A stretch of DNA of 39,592 bases from CAZUXY01 sp964624235 (lineage in GTDB: Bacteria > Spirochaetota > UBA4802 > UBA5368). The notes beneath the pieces are model-generated. The model was given only the letters and a program-made list of their open reading frames with translations, was not told the DNA's origin and ran no database searches. Below are positions 8,813-16,204 of the stretch, piece by piece. The first letter of the stretch is position 1, and every line of letters starts with the position of its first letter. Location: positions 1 to 39,592 of the forward strand of contig CAZUXY010000046.1 in the NCBI GenBank assembly GCA_964624235.1. The letters run 5' to 3'. The translations under genes were made by a program, and so were the position numbers.

Positions 8813-8839
8813 TTTATCCCGTCAATACCCAATTGTCAA
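8813..8839 (-). promoter_or_regulatory. Possible bamA promoter upstream of the hairpin
   Basis: The minus strand has a perfect TTGACA (8834-8839), a 15-bp spacer and GATAAA (8813-8818; four of six matches). Transcription would begin near 8806 and the leader would contain the GC-rich hairpin at 8759-8791. The short spacer makes this a weak call. Confidence 0.35.
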
Positions 8840-8922
8840 GAAAATATGATCGCCGGTCTCATGTATCCGCCTTCCCCGTACAACGGCGTCTGGCCGGGAG
8901 GAGGCCTTTATGGCAAACCATA

Positions 8923-9330
8923 TCATTGAGATTTTACGGTAGCCAGGGTGAATTTGGCGATACCCGCCTGATTGAGGAAATCCATTACCTTGACTATGGT
9001 CTCATAGTTGGACTGCCTGTCACCCCTGATGATTACCGTTTTATCTTTCAATTGCTCCTTTCTTCTCTTCAGTTCCCCCAGCAGGTTCTTAATATCAACC
9101 GGGCTGTCATTGATATAGATCCTGTTTTTCTCATTGACGGTGATAACCAGTTCGCTGCCGCGATACACACCCGCCTGTACCGCACGAGGCAGATGCACGG
9201 TAATGGCCGAGATGTTCCCGATACTGTATGTCACCATGAAAAACAGTATGAGATTAAAGGACAGATCGATCAAAGGCGTAATATCGATCTGTGCCCGGTA
9301 TTTGTATCTGCTTTTGAATTTAAGAACCAT
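8923..9330 (-). CDS. ExbD/TolR-family proton-channel protein
   Basis: ExbD/TolR proteins sit in the inner membrane with ExbB/TolQ and pass proton-motive force to TonB or TolA. The 135-residue product has a short basic cytoplasmic start, one membrane helix (about 20-40) with the family motif ITPLIDLSFNLILFFMVT, in which the Asp is the proton-carrying residue, and a periplasmic domain ending at 135. It lies 41 bp downstream of the exbB/tolQ gene, so the two form a unit. No tonB or tolA gene is visible nearby, so ExbD and TolR cannot be told apart. Confidence 0.93.
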   Translation of the reverse strand: MVLKFKSRYKYRAQIDITPLIDLSFNLILFFMVTYSIGNISAITVHLPRAVQAGVYRGSELVITVNEKNRIYINDSPVDIKNLLGELKRRKEQLKDKTVIIRGDRQSNYETIVKVMDFLNQAGIAKFTLATVKSQ

Positions 9331-9371
9331 AATTACAGGCCATTCAAATAAACCTCCGCGAGAAACGGGTT

Positions 9372-10007
9372 TTAACCGTTCGGGCGTTCCCTGTTCTCGG
9401 TAAAAACCAGCAGGCTGTTGGATACATGCTCGATTTCCCTGATAAAATACTCAACTCTCGATACCATGTAATTATAGAAAATCCATGCCGGTATGGCCAC
9501 CATCAGCCCCAGTGCGGTCGTGATCAGGGCTTCGGCGATGCCGCGGGCGAGCTGATCGTAAGCGAACTGTCCCACCCTTGTGAGTGCGCTGAAAGATTTC
9601 ATCATTCCGGTCACCGTGCCGAAAAGCCCGAACATGGGGGCTATCGTCGCGATGGTGGAAATAACACCGGTATATTTTTCCACCCGGCGGACGGCGTTCT
9701 CGGCGACGTCCCGTAGAAACGTGGTTTCCCGCATGCCGCGATCAAACCGGTCCAGCGTCGATGTGATGATCTCTATGATGGGCCCTGTGTGCCGGCGGCA
9801 GCATTCACGCGCCTCCGCGGTTTTACCGGCGGCAATATTGCCGACACAGCTTTCTATGATGTGCCGGTAGTCGCCGTTGATCCTTCTATAGAATAAAACC
9901 CGTTCCAATATTACGGCAAGCGCAATGATCGAGCACAAAAAAATCGGCAAGAGCATTACCCATGTGGGTATGGAATCGAAAAGCGCTATGTATACTTCAT
10001 CAGCCAT
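9372..10007 (-). CDS. ExbB/TolQ-family proton-channel protein
   Basis: This is the MotA/TolQ/ExbB partner of the downstream exbD gene. The product (211 residues from the chosen start) has an N-terminal membrane helix (about 12-35), a cytoplasmic loop, and two further helices (about 120-145 and 165-190) with the family segments IATIAPMFGLFGTVTGMM and EALITTALGLMVAIPAW. An ATG exists at 10022, but GGGGAG lies inside those first codons and seven bases before the ATG at 10007, so the latter is preferred. Together with ExbD it would power a TonB- or Tol-type envelope process; the neighbouring barrel gene hints at uptake. Confidence 0.94.
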   Translation of the reverse strand: MADEVYIALFDSIPTWVMLLPIFLCSIIALAVILERVLFYRRINGDYRHIIESCVGNIAAGKTAEARECCRRHTGPIIEIITSTLDRFDRGMRETTFLRDVAENAVRRVEKYTGVISTIATIAPMFGLFGTVTGMMKSFSALTRVGQFAYDQLARGIAEALITTALGLMVAIPAWIFYNYMVSRVEYFIREIEHVSNSLLVFTENRERPNG

Positions 10008-10106
10008 ATATATACTCCCCATGCCGGTTTCTGAAAACCCCGTTAATACCGGGTACCGTTTATCACGACGTTTTCCCGCGTTTGCTGCCGCACGGGCATA
10101 CGACTG

Positions 10107-11573
10107 TCAGATGAGTATCCGCAAGCCGCCGAGGAAGGTTATGCCCGGTTCGGGGTACCCTTCCCGCAGATTGTATTTATTGTTATAAAGATTATCCACC
10201 CTGAGATAGGCGAAAAAATGCTCCATTACTTTCCTCTGCATACCCAGGGACCCGATAACGGCCCCCTCGAGCTTTTTATTGGATTCCGGGTCGGTATATA
10301 CCTTGCCCAGAATCCTGTTGGACCACTCGAAACGCCACTTCGAACCGGTATATTGTACGGAACTGTCAAGACGCTGTTCCGGACGATAGGTTATGTTTTC
10401 TTCGGCGTCGAAAAAACTGTACTCGTATCCTAATGCCAGTTTCAGGATTTTTTCCATGAGCACAAAGTTCGAATCCAGCCTCGCCGTGTAGAGCATGGCC
10501 GGAACGGTGTCGACATTGAGCAGGTTACCGGGCCCCGTTCGATAATTATAAAGACCGTCATTATGCTCCACCATCAGGCTGAGCTTGATGTTTATACTGC
10601 TGTTGGCCCTTACGTCGATCTTTAAATCACCGTGATGCACCCTTGCCGGCGGGAGGTCGAAGTCGGGCCTGATGTACTTCTTTTCAAGATAAAACACCTC
10701 TGGTTCAAAGGGTACAATGTCATACCGGTACAGCAGTGATATGCTGGTATACTCAAACCCTTTAAGCGTGACCCCCAGCAGCGGGAAAACCAGGGGTTCG
10801 TCATCACGGTTGATATCGCAGTTCAATCCGAAACTGATACCCAGGTTTCTGGTCAGATTGAAGTCGTCAATTATTTCCGTACTGACATAGTAATCATTGG
10901 GACCGTTGCTGTCGTAGTTGTAGTATCCGAACTGGGCATTGGTGCGAACACGATTGGATGCCGACCATATATACTCTCCCCCGGCATCGGCCCTCCCGAG
11001 GGTGAGGTTGCTTCTTTCCTGGTTACCCGACGCCGCCGGACGCAGCCGATGGGTGAACCTGGCTCCCCCGAGGGACAGGTATGTCTCAAAGGAATTGGTC
11101 ATTTTGTATATGTTCTTCAACGAAAGCCTGGATTCGTCCTTTTCCTCCCTGCTGTAGACATCGTTATCGAACATGCCCCTGGAATCATAATTGACCTCGG
11201 CATCGAGTATGGCCTTCCAGTCGTCGGTGATGTTGGCGTTTCCCGTAAATCCCAGTTTATTCTCGTAAAAACTCGAGTTGGTATACACGTTATCATTGTA
11301 ACCGAAATCATCGGAGCGCTTGAAATAGGAACTCAACAGGTACACGAAATCCTTATGCTCCTGCGAGAGGTTAATGGTGGAGAGCATATTGCTGTATTGC
11401 CCGTACACGATCTGCATATCTATATTGATATTCTTCCCCTTGTCCGCCCTGGTCTCGTTGATCGTCGGAGGGGTGACGGTATCAGGCGGCACGGTATCCG
11501 CCGTCTGGGCTTGCAGGATCCCGGTCAGTATAAAGACCATGAAGACAGAAAATAACAATCGTAGAACCATCAA
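10107..11573 (-). CDS. Outer-membrane beta-barrel resembling a TonB-receptor barrel without plug
   Basis: The 488-residue product starts with a signal peptide (about 1-22, ending LQAQ), then a short Thr/Pro-rich linker, and continues as alternating amphipathic strands with periodic turns to the end. The C-terminal part, LYNNKYNLREGYPEPG followed by a GGLR strand, is very like the last strands of TonB-dependent receptors, where NLFNKKYE and GYPxPGRxF are common. No plug domain or TonB box is visible, and the protein is shorter than a normal receptor. It lies upstream of exbB-exbD on the same strand, but a 100-bp gap separates them. It could be a porin-like barrel or a reduced receptor; the substrate is unknown. 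Confidence 0.8.
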   Translation of the reverse strand: MMVLRLLFSVFMVFILTGILQAQTADTVPPDTVTPPTINETRADKGKNINIDMQIVYGQYSNMLSTINLSQEHKDFVYLLSSYFKRSDDFGYNDNVYTNSSFYENKLGFTGNANITDDWKAILDAEVNYDSRGMFDNDVYSREEKDESRLSLKNIYKMTNSFETYLSLGGARFTHRLRPAASGNQERSNLTLGRADAGGEYIWSASNRVRTNAQFGYYNYDSNGPNDYYVSTEIIDDFNLTRNLGISFGLNCDINRDDEPLVFPLLGVTLKGFEYTSISLLYRYDIVPFEPEVFYLEKKYIRPDFDLPPARVHHGDLKIDVRANSSINIKLSLMVEHNDGLYNYRTGPGNLLNVDTVPAMLYTARLDSNFVLMEKILKLALGYEYSFFDAEENITYRPEQRLDSSVQYTGSKWRFEWSNRILGKVYTDPESNKKLEGAVIGSLGMQRKVMEHFFAYLRVDNLYNNKYNLREGYPEPGITFLGGLRILI

Positions 11574-11623
11574 CAGACAATGCTCCGTCAGCAGGTGCTT
11601 TCAATGAAAATAATTGAACCCGG

Positions 11624-11643
11624 AAAAACCGGGGAGTTCCCGG
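11624..11643 (-). terminator. Intrinsic terminator downstream of the zinc-ribbon gene
   Basis: In minus-strand RNA, CCGGG (11639-11643) and CCCGG (11629-11633) form a five-pair stem with a five-base loop, followed by five U (11624-11628). It ends the transcript coming from metK and the zinc-ribbon gene and isolates the barrel gene, which starts 51 bp further on. Confidence 0.7.
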
Positions 11644-11718
11644 GTTATGGTTTCGGTATCGCGGTGATTCAAAAGGCCGTTGATTCTTTAAACGCGGGCC
11701 CGCAACGGTACCGGAATC

Positions 11719-11859
11719 CTAAAGCGGGAAGCGCTGCAGGGTATTTCTGCACCGCCTGCAGATTAAGGTTTCCTGAGGGATACCGAAATCAACATGCACG
11801 TTCACTACATAACCACAACTGCATTTGTAGGTAAAGGATTTTATCCTGTTTTCCGCCAT
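11719..11859 (-). CDS. 46-aa zinc-ribbon protein
   Basis: This small gene reads MAENRIKSFTYKCSCGYVV and continues to a CRRC knuckle, ending after RFPL. The four cysteines (Cys13 and Cys15 in CxC; Cys34 and Cys37 in CxxC) are spaced like a compact zinc ribbon. The intervening VNVHVDFG segment would form the beta hairpin. AGGG lies about nine bases before the ATG, and an intrinsic terminator follows about 75 bp after the stop, so the gene has a complete expression frame. Small zinc ribbons of this type often act as nucleic-acid-binding or regulatory (FmdB-like) proteins, but no function can be assigned. It is separated from metK by about 330 bp. Confidence 0.7.
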   Translation of the reverse strand: MAENRIKSFTYKCSCGYVVNVHVDFGIPQETLICRRCRNTLQRFPL

Positions 11860-11875
11860 AGGACTACCCTGTTAG

Positions 11876-11903
11876 AAGTGTATGTGTGACTATTGTTACA
11901 CTT
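11876..11903. repeat. Inverted repeat upstream of the zinc-ribbon gene
   Basis: AAGTGTA (11876-11882) and TACACTT (11897-11903) form perfect 7-bp arms around a 14-base centre, just upstream of the 46-aa zinc-ribbon gene on its promoter side. A regulator site or an RNA hairpin are both possible. A similar ACACTT/AAGTGT pair occurs at 34415-34433. Confidence 0.35.
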
Positions 11904-11940
11904 GATATATCGGAAAACGGCGGCAAATAATGCAGATCAT

Positions 11941-12105
11941 TTACTCATCCGGTAACTCTTTATCACCAAAACGCGGTTTCGATTCATAAGGGTCCCTCGA
12001 CACCGGCCGGAAACTGTTTTTCAGCACATAATAAACGCTGAAATGTAGAATCAGTCCGTTACCTGGTGTCAAGTATGAGAAATACCCATTTTGCGGCGTT
12101 TTCAA
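11941..12105 (-). CDS. Possible 54-aa protein, TTG start
   Basis: An open frame between metK and the zinc-ribbon gene has protein-like composition: after the proposed TTG at 12105 it reads KTPQNGYFSYLTPGNG, then a hydrophobic/aromatic stretch (LILHFSVYYVL, about 18-28), and a charged tail with FRPVSRDPYE, ending KELPDE before TAA at 11941. The frame remains open upstream without a good ATG, and no clear ribosome site is visible, so the start is uncertain and the whole call is tentative. It could be a real small membrane-associated protein, a gene remnant, or chance. I do not recognise a family. Confidence 0.35.
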   Translation of the reverse strand: MKTPQNGYFSYLTPGNGLILHFSVYYVLKNSFRPVSRDPYESKPRFGDKELPDE

Positions 12106-12186
12106 TGGCGGAAAAACGGCGGCCCTGCGGCAAATTTCTGAAAAGTGTTATTGCCGGCGTAGACCGGACAACCATAAAGTTCCGGT

Positions 12187-13347
12187 TCAGGCCTTTTTCA
12201 ATTCCTGTACCCTGTCGGTTTTTTCCCAGGTGAACTCCGGTTCTTTACGTCCGAAATGGCCATACGCCGCGGTGAGACAATAGATGGGGCGAAGCAGATC
12301 CAGTGTTTTGATTATACCCGCCGGTTTGAGATCAAACACTCTTTTAATCCTTTTGATAATCTCTTCATCAGACAGGTTGCCCGTACCGAAGGTATCGATC
12401 ATGACGGAAACCGGCTCGGCAACACCGATCGCGTACGCAATCTGCAGTTCGCACCGGTATGCCAGTCCCGCCGCGACCACGTTCTTGGCGATGTAACGGC
12501 CCATGTACGCGGCCGAACGGTCCACCTTTGAAGGATCTTTGCCCGAAAAGGCACCGCCGCCGTGGCGTCCCATGCCTCCGTAGGTATCAACAATGATTTT
12601 TCTTCCCGTCAGGCCGGTGTCGCCGTTGGGTCCCCCGACCACGAACCTGCCGGTGGGATTGATGAATATCTTGGTCTGTGGGTCCCTCAGGTTGGAGGGT
12701 ATCACCGGGTATACCACTGATTCGATCAGTTTCGACCTGATTGTTTCGTAGGACACGTCGGGCGTATGCTGCGTTGAAATGACGATCGCGTCGATACGGG
12801 CCGGTTTTCCTTTTTCGTACTGTACCGTTACCTGCGATTTCGAGTCCGGCCGCACGAAAGTAAGCTCACCGTTCTTGCGGCATTCAGCCAGTTTCTTCAC
12901 CAGCAGGTTCGCGTAATATATCGGCATGGGCATATAGTCATCGGTTTCCGCGACCGCGTAACCGAACATCATGCCCTGGTCACCCGCGCCCTGTTCCTTG
13001 AAAAGGCCTTCCCCCTCCGTCACCCCCTGTGAGATGTCAGGTGACTGGGTATGGACAAACACCTGCACGTTGCAGGTCTTCGCGTCGAACCCCACATCGG
13101 GATCGTTGTAACCGATGTCGGTAACGACCCTGCGGGCCACTTTCTCGTAATCCACCTTGTGTTTGGAGGTAATCTCCCCTGAAATAATAATCCTGTCGGT
13201 GGTTACCAGGGTTTCACAGGCCACACGCGAAAACCGGTCGCCTTTTATATGTTCATCCAGTACCGCGTCGGATATCTGGTCGGCGCATTTATCTGGATGA
13301 CCTTCCGACACCGATTCAGAGGTAAAAAGGTAGCTTTCAGATGACAT
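12187..13347 (-). CDS. metK: S-adenosylmethionine synthetase
   Basis: MetK makes S-adenosylmethionine from methionine and ATP in the cytosol. The 386-residue length is standard. The sequence shows the N-terminal SEGHPDKCADQISDAVLD (ATP and metal binding), GAGDQGMMFGYA near residue 117, and the glycine-rich GGGAFSGKDPSKVDRSAAY near residue 265. The ATG at 13347 is preceded by AAGGAGAG at good spacing. SAM is needed by the radical-SAM activase later in the window, but the genes are not linked in an operon. No SAM riboswitch is apparent in the 135-bp region upstream. Confidence 0.98.
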   Translation of the reverse strand: MSSESYLFTSESVSEGHPDKCADQISDAVLDEHIKGDRFSRVACETLVTTDRIIISGEITSKHKVDYEKVARRVVTDIGYNDPDVGFDAKTCNVQVFVHTQSPDISQGVTEGEGLFKEQGAGDQGMMFGYAVAETDDYMPMPIYYANLLVKKLAECRKNGELTFVRPDSKSQVTVQYEKGKPARIDAIVISTQHTPDVSYETIRSKLIESVVYPVIPSNLRDPQTKIFINPTGRFVVGGPNGDTGLTGRKIIVDTYGGMGRHGGGAFSGKDPSKVDRSAAYMGRYIAKNVVAAGLAYRCELQIAYAIGVAEPVSVMIDTFGTGNLSDEEIIKRIKRVFDLKPAGIIKTLDLLRPIYCLTAAYGHFGRKEPEFTWEKTDRVQELKKA

Positions 13348-13482
13348 TGATCTCTCCTTCAGGTAAGGTTGATTAATTTCATATATGGTGTGACCCTTTT
13401 CCTGCCTGCGATGAAAAAACGCACGCCCGATGGTGAACCTTCGTCCACCCCTGGCTTGCAGTAAGCAGTATAAGGGTATCGC

Positions 13483-13674
13483 TTATTCTTTCCAGTGAAT
13501 ACACTCAGCCGGGCAGCTGTCGATTACTTCCTGGATTTTATCTTCCTTGGCACCCTGGGAATTATGCACTTTGCTGGTGCCGTCGGGCGACATTTCAAAA
13601 ACCTCGGGCAGCGTATCCACGCAGAGTTCGCAACCCGTGCACTCGCTTTCGTCTACATACACTTCCTTTGCCAT
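13483..13674 (-). CDS. Ferredoxin, single [4Fe-4S] type
   Basis: This is a 63-residue electron carrier of the mono-cluster 4Fe-4S class found in anaerobes and sulfate reducers. Cluster ligands are ECTGCELC (three Cys) early and CPAEC near the C terminus. The remaining segment, between about residues 20 and 50, is the typical LPEVFEMSPDG loop. Two ATG codons are adjacent; AGGAGG sits five bases before the second one (13674), which is preferred. It lies between secG and metK on the same strand. The electron partners cannot be told from the context. Confidence 0.94.
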   Translation of the reverse strand: MAKEVYVDESECTGCELCVDTLPEVFEMSPDGTSKVHNSQGAKEDKIQEVIDSCPAECIHWKE

Positions 13675-13717
13675 CATCTCCTCCTTGCCTGGTAATAGTA
13701 ATCCGGAAGAATACCGA

Positions 13718-14068
13718 TTATTTTTTTTCTTGCGGGGGAATATTTTCCCCGGTTTTCCCGGGACCTTTCATTTTCTCTTCTATTGCCCCTGAGGCCTTCT
13801 CTTCGGGGCCCAGCAAATCCTTCTCTATCGATTTCGCCCTGTTCGATTCCAGAATGGAGAGCCCGAGCGAGCCCACCATGAATATAGCCACCATTACACC
13901 GGTGATTTTTGTGATCACATCGGCCGTCGATGATCCGAAGGTGGATTGGCTTGATCCGCCGAGAATCCCCATCCCCGCGCTTTTATCCGACTGCAACAGC
14001 ACGATGATCACCAGCAGCACACTGAGAATGACAAATAGAACCGTAGAAACTGATATCAATACACCCAT
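13718..14068 (-). CDS. secG: Protein-export membrane protein SecG
   Basis: SecG is the small third subunit of the SecYEG channel. From the chosen start the product is 116 residues: a membrane helix (about 3-25) with VIIVLLQSDKSAGMGILGGSS, the family signature, then a second helix (about 52-72) and a charged Pro/Lys/Glu tail. The open frame continues upstream to 14233, but the ATG at 14068 has GGAGAG at suitable distance and puts the family motif in the right place. It lies downstream of tpiA, an arrangement common to many bacteria. Confidence 0.94.
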   Translation of the reverse strand: MGVLISVSTVLFVILSVLLVIIVLLQSDKSAGMGILGGSSQSTFGSSTADVITKITGVMVAIFMVGSLGLSILESNRAKSIEKDLLGPEEKASGAIEEKMKGPGKTGENIPPQEKK

Positions 14069-14207
14069 AAAACGATCTCTCCACGAAATTACAAGACTTG
14101 TCCGGGGAATCAGTAAGCTTCCCGGCGCACAAATACCCCGGCTAGGCCAGTTACTCCGCCGGGAATTTATTGTAAAGGCTTTTTTATCCGGTACCCGAAA
14201 AATATCT

Positions 14208-14963
14208 CTACAGACCCACCCTGATAATGTCAAGAAAAGATTGTACCTTGAGACTCGCCCCTCCGACCAGCACCCCGTCGATGTTCTTCATGGCGTATAA
14301 TCCGCGGATATTGTCGGGTTTAACCGATCCCCCGTAAAGGACCGGTATCTCGCCGGCGGTGCTTTCTCCGTACATCATCGCCAGGGTTTTTCTTATAAAC
14401 CCGTGCATGGATTCGGCGATCTCCGGTGTTGCCACCCTGCCGGTGCCGATCGCCCATACCGGTTCATAGGCGATCACCGCACTCGCCGCATTCGCATCGG
14501 AAACCCCGTCGAACGCCGTGGTGATCTGGGTCTCCACTACCTTCTCTGACACTCCCTGTTCACGCTCATCCAGGAGTTCACCCACACAGACGACCGGTTC
14601 CAGTCCGTGTTCAAACGCCGCCGCCAGCTTTCTGTTCACGTCCGGATCGGTTTCCTTGAACACATGCCGCCTCTCGGAATGACCGATAAGGATATATCCC
14701 GCGCCGGCGTCCTTTATCATCAGGGGTGAGATCTCCCCCGTAAATGCGCCTTCTTTTTCATAATACATGTTCTGGGCGCCTACCGCGACGGGTGATGAGG
14801 CGCAGACCCCGGCAATCTCTCTCAGGTGTACCGATGGAGGGAATACCACCACCTGCCGGTCGTGTATTCCTTTAATGCCCTCCATAATGCCCCTTACCAG
14901 GTCCAGGGCCTCTGTACGGTTCGTGTACATCTTCCAGTTTCCGGCGAATATCTTTCGGGCCAT
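14208..14963 (-). CDS. tpiA: Triosephosphate isomerase
   Basis: TpiA interconverts dihydroxyacetone phosphate and glyceraldehyde-3-phosphate. The 251-residue TIM barrel shows AGNWKMY with Lys11, IGHSERR with the catalytic His, AYEPVWAIGTG with the catalytic Glu, and YGGSVKPDN for phosphate binding. The ATG at 14963 has GAGG five bases upstream; a GTG two codons earlier overlaps that site and is less likely. It follows gapA after 10 bp, with no pgk gene between, and secG lies downstream. Confidence 0.98.
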   Translation of the reverse strand: MARKIFAGNWKMYTNRTEALDLVRGIMEGIKGIHDRQVVVFPPSVHLREIAGVCASSPVAVGAQNMYYEKEGAFTGEISPLMIKDAGAGYILIGHSERRHVFKETDPDVNRKLAAAFEHGLEPVVCVGELLDEREQGVSEKVVETQITTAFDGVSDANAASAVIAYEPVWAIGTGRVATPEIAESMHGFIRKTLAMMYGESTAGEIPVLYGGSVKPDNIRGLYAMKNIDGVLVGGASLKVQSFLDIIRVGL

Positions 14964-14973
14964 ATTCACCTCG

Positions 14974-15987
14974 TTACTGCTGCAGAACGTACCGGGCGAG
15001 GTCGACCACCCGGTTGGAATATCCCCACTCGTTGTCGTACCATGAAAGCACCTTTACCATGGTCCCTTCAATTACGGACACCGACAGCGCGTCTACGATG
15101 GAGGAGTAGGGATTCCCGGTAAAATCGATGGAGACCAGGGGTTCCGTGCACACGTCAAGTATGCCCTTGAGTTTGCCGGCGGCCGCCTGTTTGAGCGCGC
15201 CAACCACCTCCTCCTTTGTGGTCTTGGCCTTAACGTTGCATACGAAATCCACCACCGAGACGTCGGGAGTAGGCACCCTTATGGCCAGACCGTCGAGTCT
15301 GCCCTTCAGTTCGGGAATCACCAGGGTGACCGCCCTCGCCGCTCCCGTCGTCGTGGGGATCATGCTGAGTGCGGCCGCGCGGGCCCTGCGCAGATCGGTA
15401 TGGGGAAGGTCCAGTATGCGCTGGTCGTTGGTGTATGAATGCACCGTGGTCATGAGCCCCTTATCCACGCCGTAGGTATCGTGCAGCACCTTGACCACCG
15501 GCGCGAGGCAGTTGGTGGTACACGAGGCATTGGAGATGATGTGATGTTCCGAGGGATTATACTTGTCTTCATTCACTCCCATCACGACGGTGAGGTCCTC
15601 CCCTTTGGCGGGAGCGCTGATGATCACTTTGCGCGCACCGGCCTCGATGTGTCCCATGGCAGCTTTTTTATCGGTGAACCGTCCGGTCGATTCAACCACC
15701 AGTTCGACGCCGTCGCTTTTCCAGGGAAGCAGGCGGGGCTCTTTTTCTGAATGGATCAGTATTTCGTGCCCGTTGACCGTAATGGAGTGGTCTCCGTGGG
15801 ACACCTCGCCCCGGAAAATGCCGAACACGGAATCATATTTAAAGAGATGCGCCAGAGTCGCCGCGTCGGTCAGGTCATTGATACTGGCCACCTCGATATC
15901 GCTGAAGCGCGCGCTGTCCTGCATGATAACGCGCAACACGTTTCTTCCGATCCTTCCAAATCCGTTTATTCCTATTTTCACGCTCAT
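14974..15987 (-). CDS. gapA: Glyceraldehyde-3-phosphate dehydrogenase, type I
   Basis: GapA oxidises glyceraldehyde-3-phosphate to 1,3-bisphosphoglycerate with NAD. The 337-residue product has the NAD-binding INGFGRIGRN at the N terminus, the catalytic SNASCTTNC with Cys156, and the paired catalytic HSYTNDQ with His183. The ATG at 15987 has GTGAGG seven bases upstream; a TTG two codons earlier is unlikely. It heads gapA-tpiA-secG and is divergent from the TetR gene of the GRE locus, so the glyceraldehyde-3-phosphate predicted from that locus would feed directly into this enzyme. Confidence 0.98.
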   Translation of the reverse strand: MSVKIGINGFGRIGRNVLRVIMQDSARFSDIEVASINDLTDAATLAHLFKYDSVFGIFRGEVSHGDHSITVNGHEILIHSEKEPRLLPWKSDGVELVVESTGRFTDKKAAMGHIEAGARKVIISAPAKGEDLTVVMGVNEDKYNPSEHHIISNASCTTNCLAPVVKVLHDTYGVDKGLMTTVHSYTNDQRILDLPHTDLRRARAAALSMIPTTTGAARAVTLVIPELKGRLDGLAIRVPTPDVSVVDFVCNVKAKTTKEEVVGALKQAAAGKLKGILDVCTEPLVSIDFTGNPYSSIVDALSVSVIEGTMVKVLSWYDNEWGYSNRVVDLARYVLQQ

Positions 15988-16149
15988 GATCAAACCTCAC
16001 CTGAAGTTTATGTCAAAGGTTCCCCTCCGCAGGCAGGGAATTTAAGTTGAACATTGAAAATATACCCTTGTCAAGTAAATACCGTCCTCCTGAACCTGGC
16101 AGTTTAATTCACATTCAGGCAGGCAGATCCTTCACTATAGAAATAGTAC

Positions 16150-16155
16150 TTGACA
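16150..16155 (+). promoter_or_regulatory. Candidate -35 element of the GRE-locus promoter
   Basis: A perfect TTGACA faces the TetR gene on the plus strand. The -10 is unclear: AT-rich hexamers such as TATTTT (spacing 14) and GATAAA (spacing 21) lie downstream, none at 17. The start of transcription would fall near the palindrome at 16182-16204. Confidence 0.4.
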
Positions 16156-16181
16156 TTTACGGAAAAATTTATTTTGGATAA

Positions 16182-16204
16182 ATAAATGAACTATATTCAT
16201 TTAT
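16182..16204. promoter_or_regulatory. Perfect palindrome, likely TetR operator
   Basis: ATAAATGAA (16182-16190) and TTCATTTAT (16196-16204) form perfect 9-bp arms around the 5-bp centre CTATA. The site lies just downstream of a TTGACA element and immediately before or over the first start codon of the TetR gene, the usual place of an autoregulatory operator. It is probably bound by the TetR product and would switch the whole seven-gene locus. Confidence 0.65.

Noticed and set aside
13348..13482. Possible SAM riboswitch upstream of metK
   Set aside because: The region is short and no SAM-riboswitch core or terminator stem could be recognised.
14069..14233. Upstream extension of the secG frame
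   Set aside because: The extra 55 residues are not SecG-like, and the ATG at 14068 has a ribosome site and the right N terminus.
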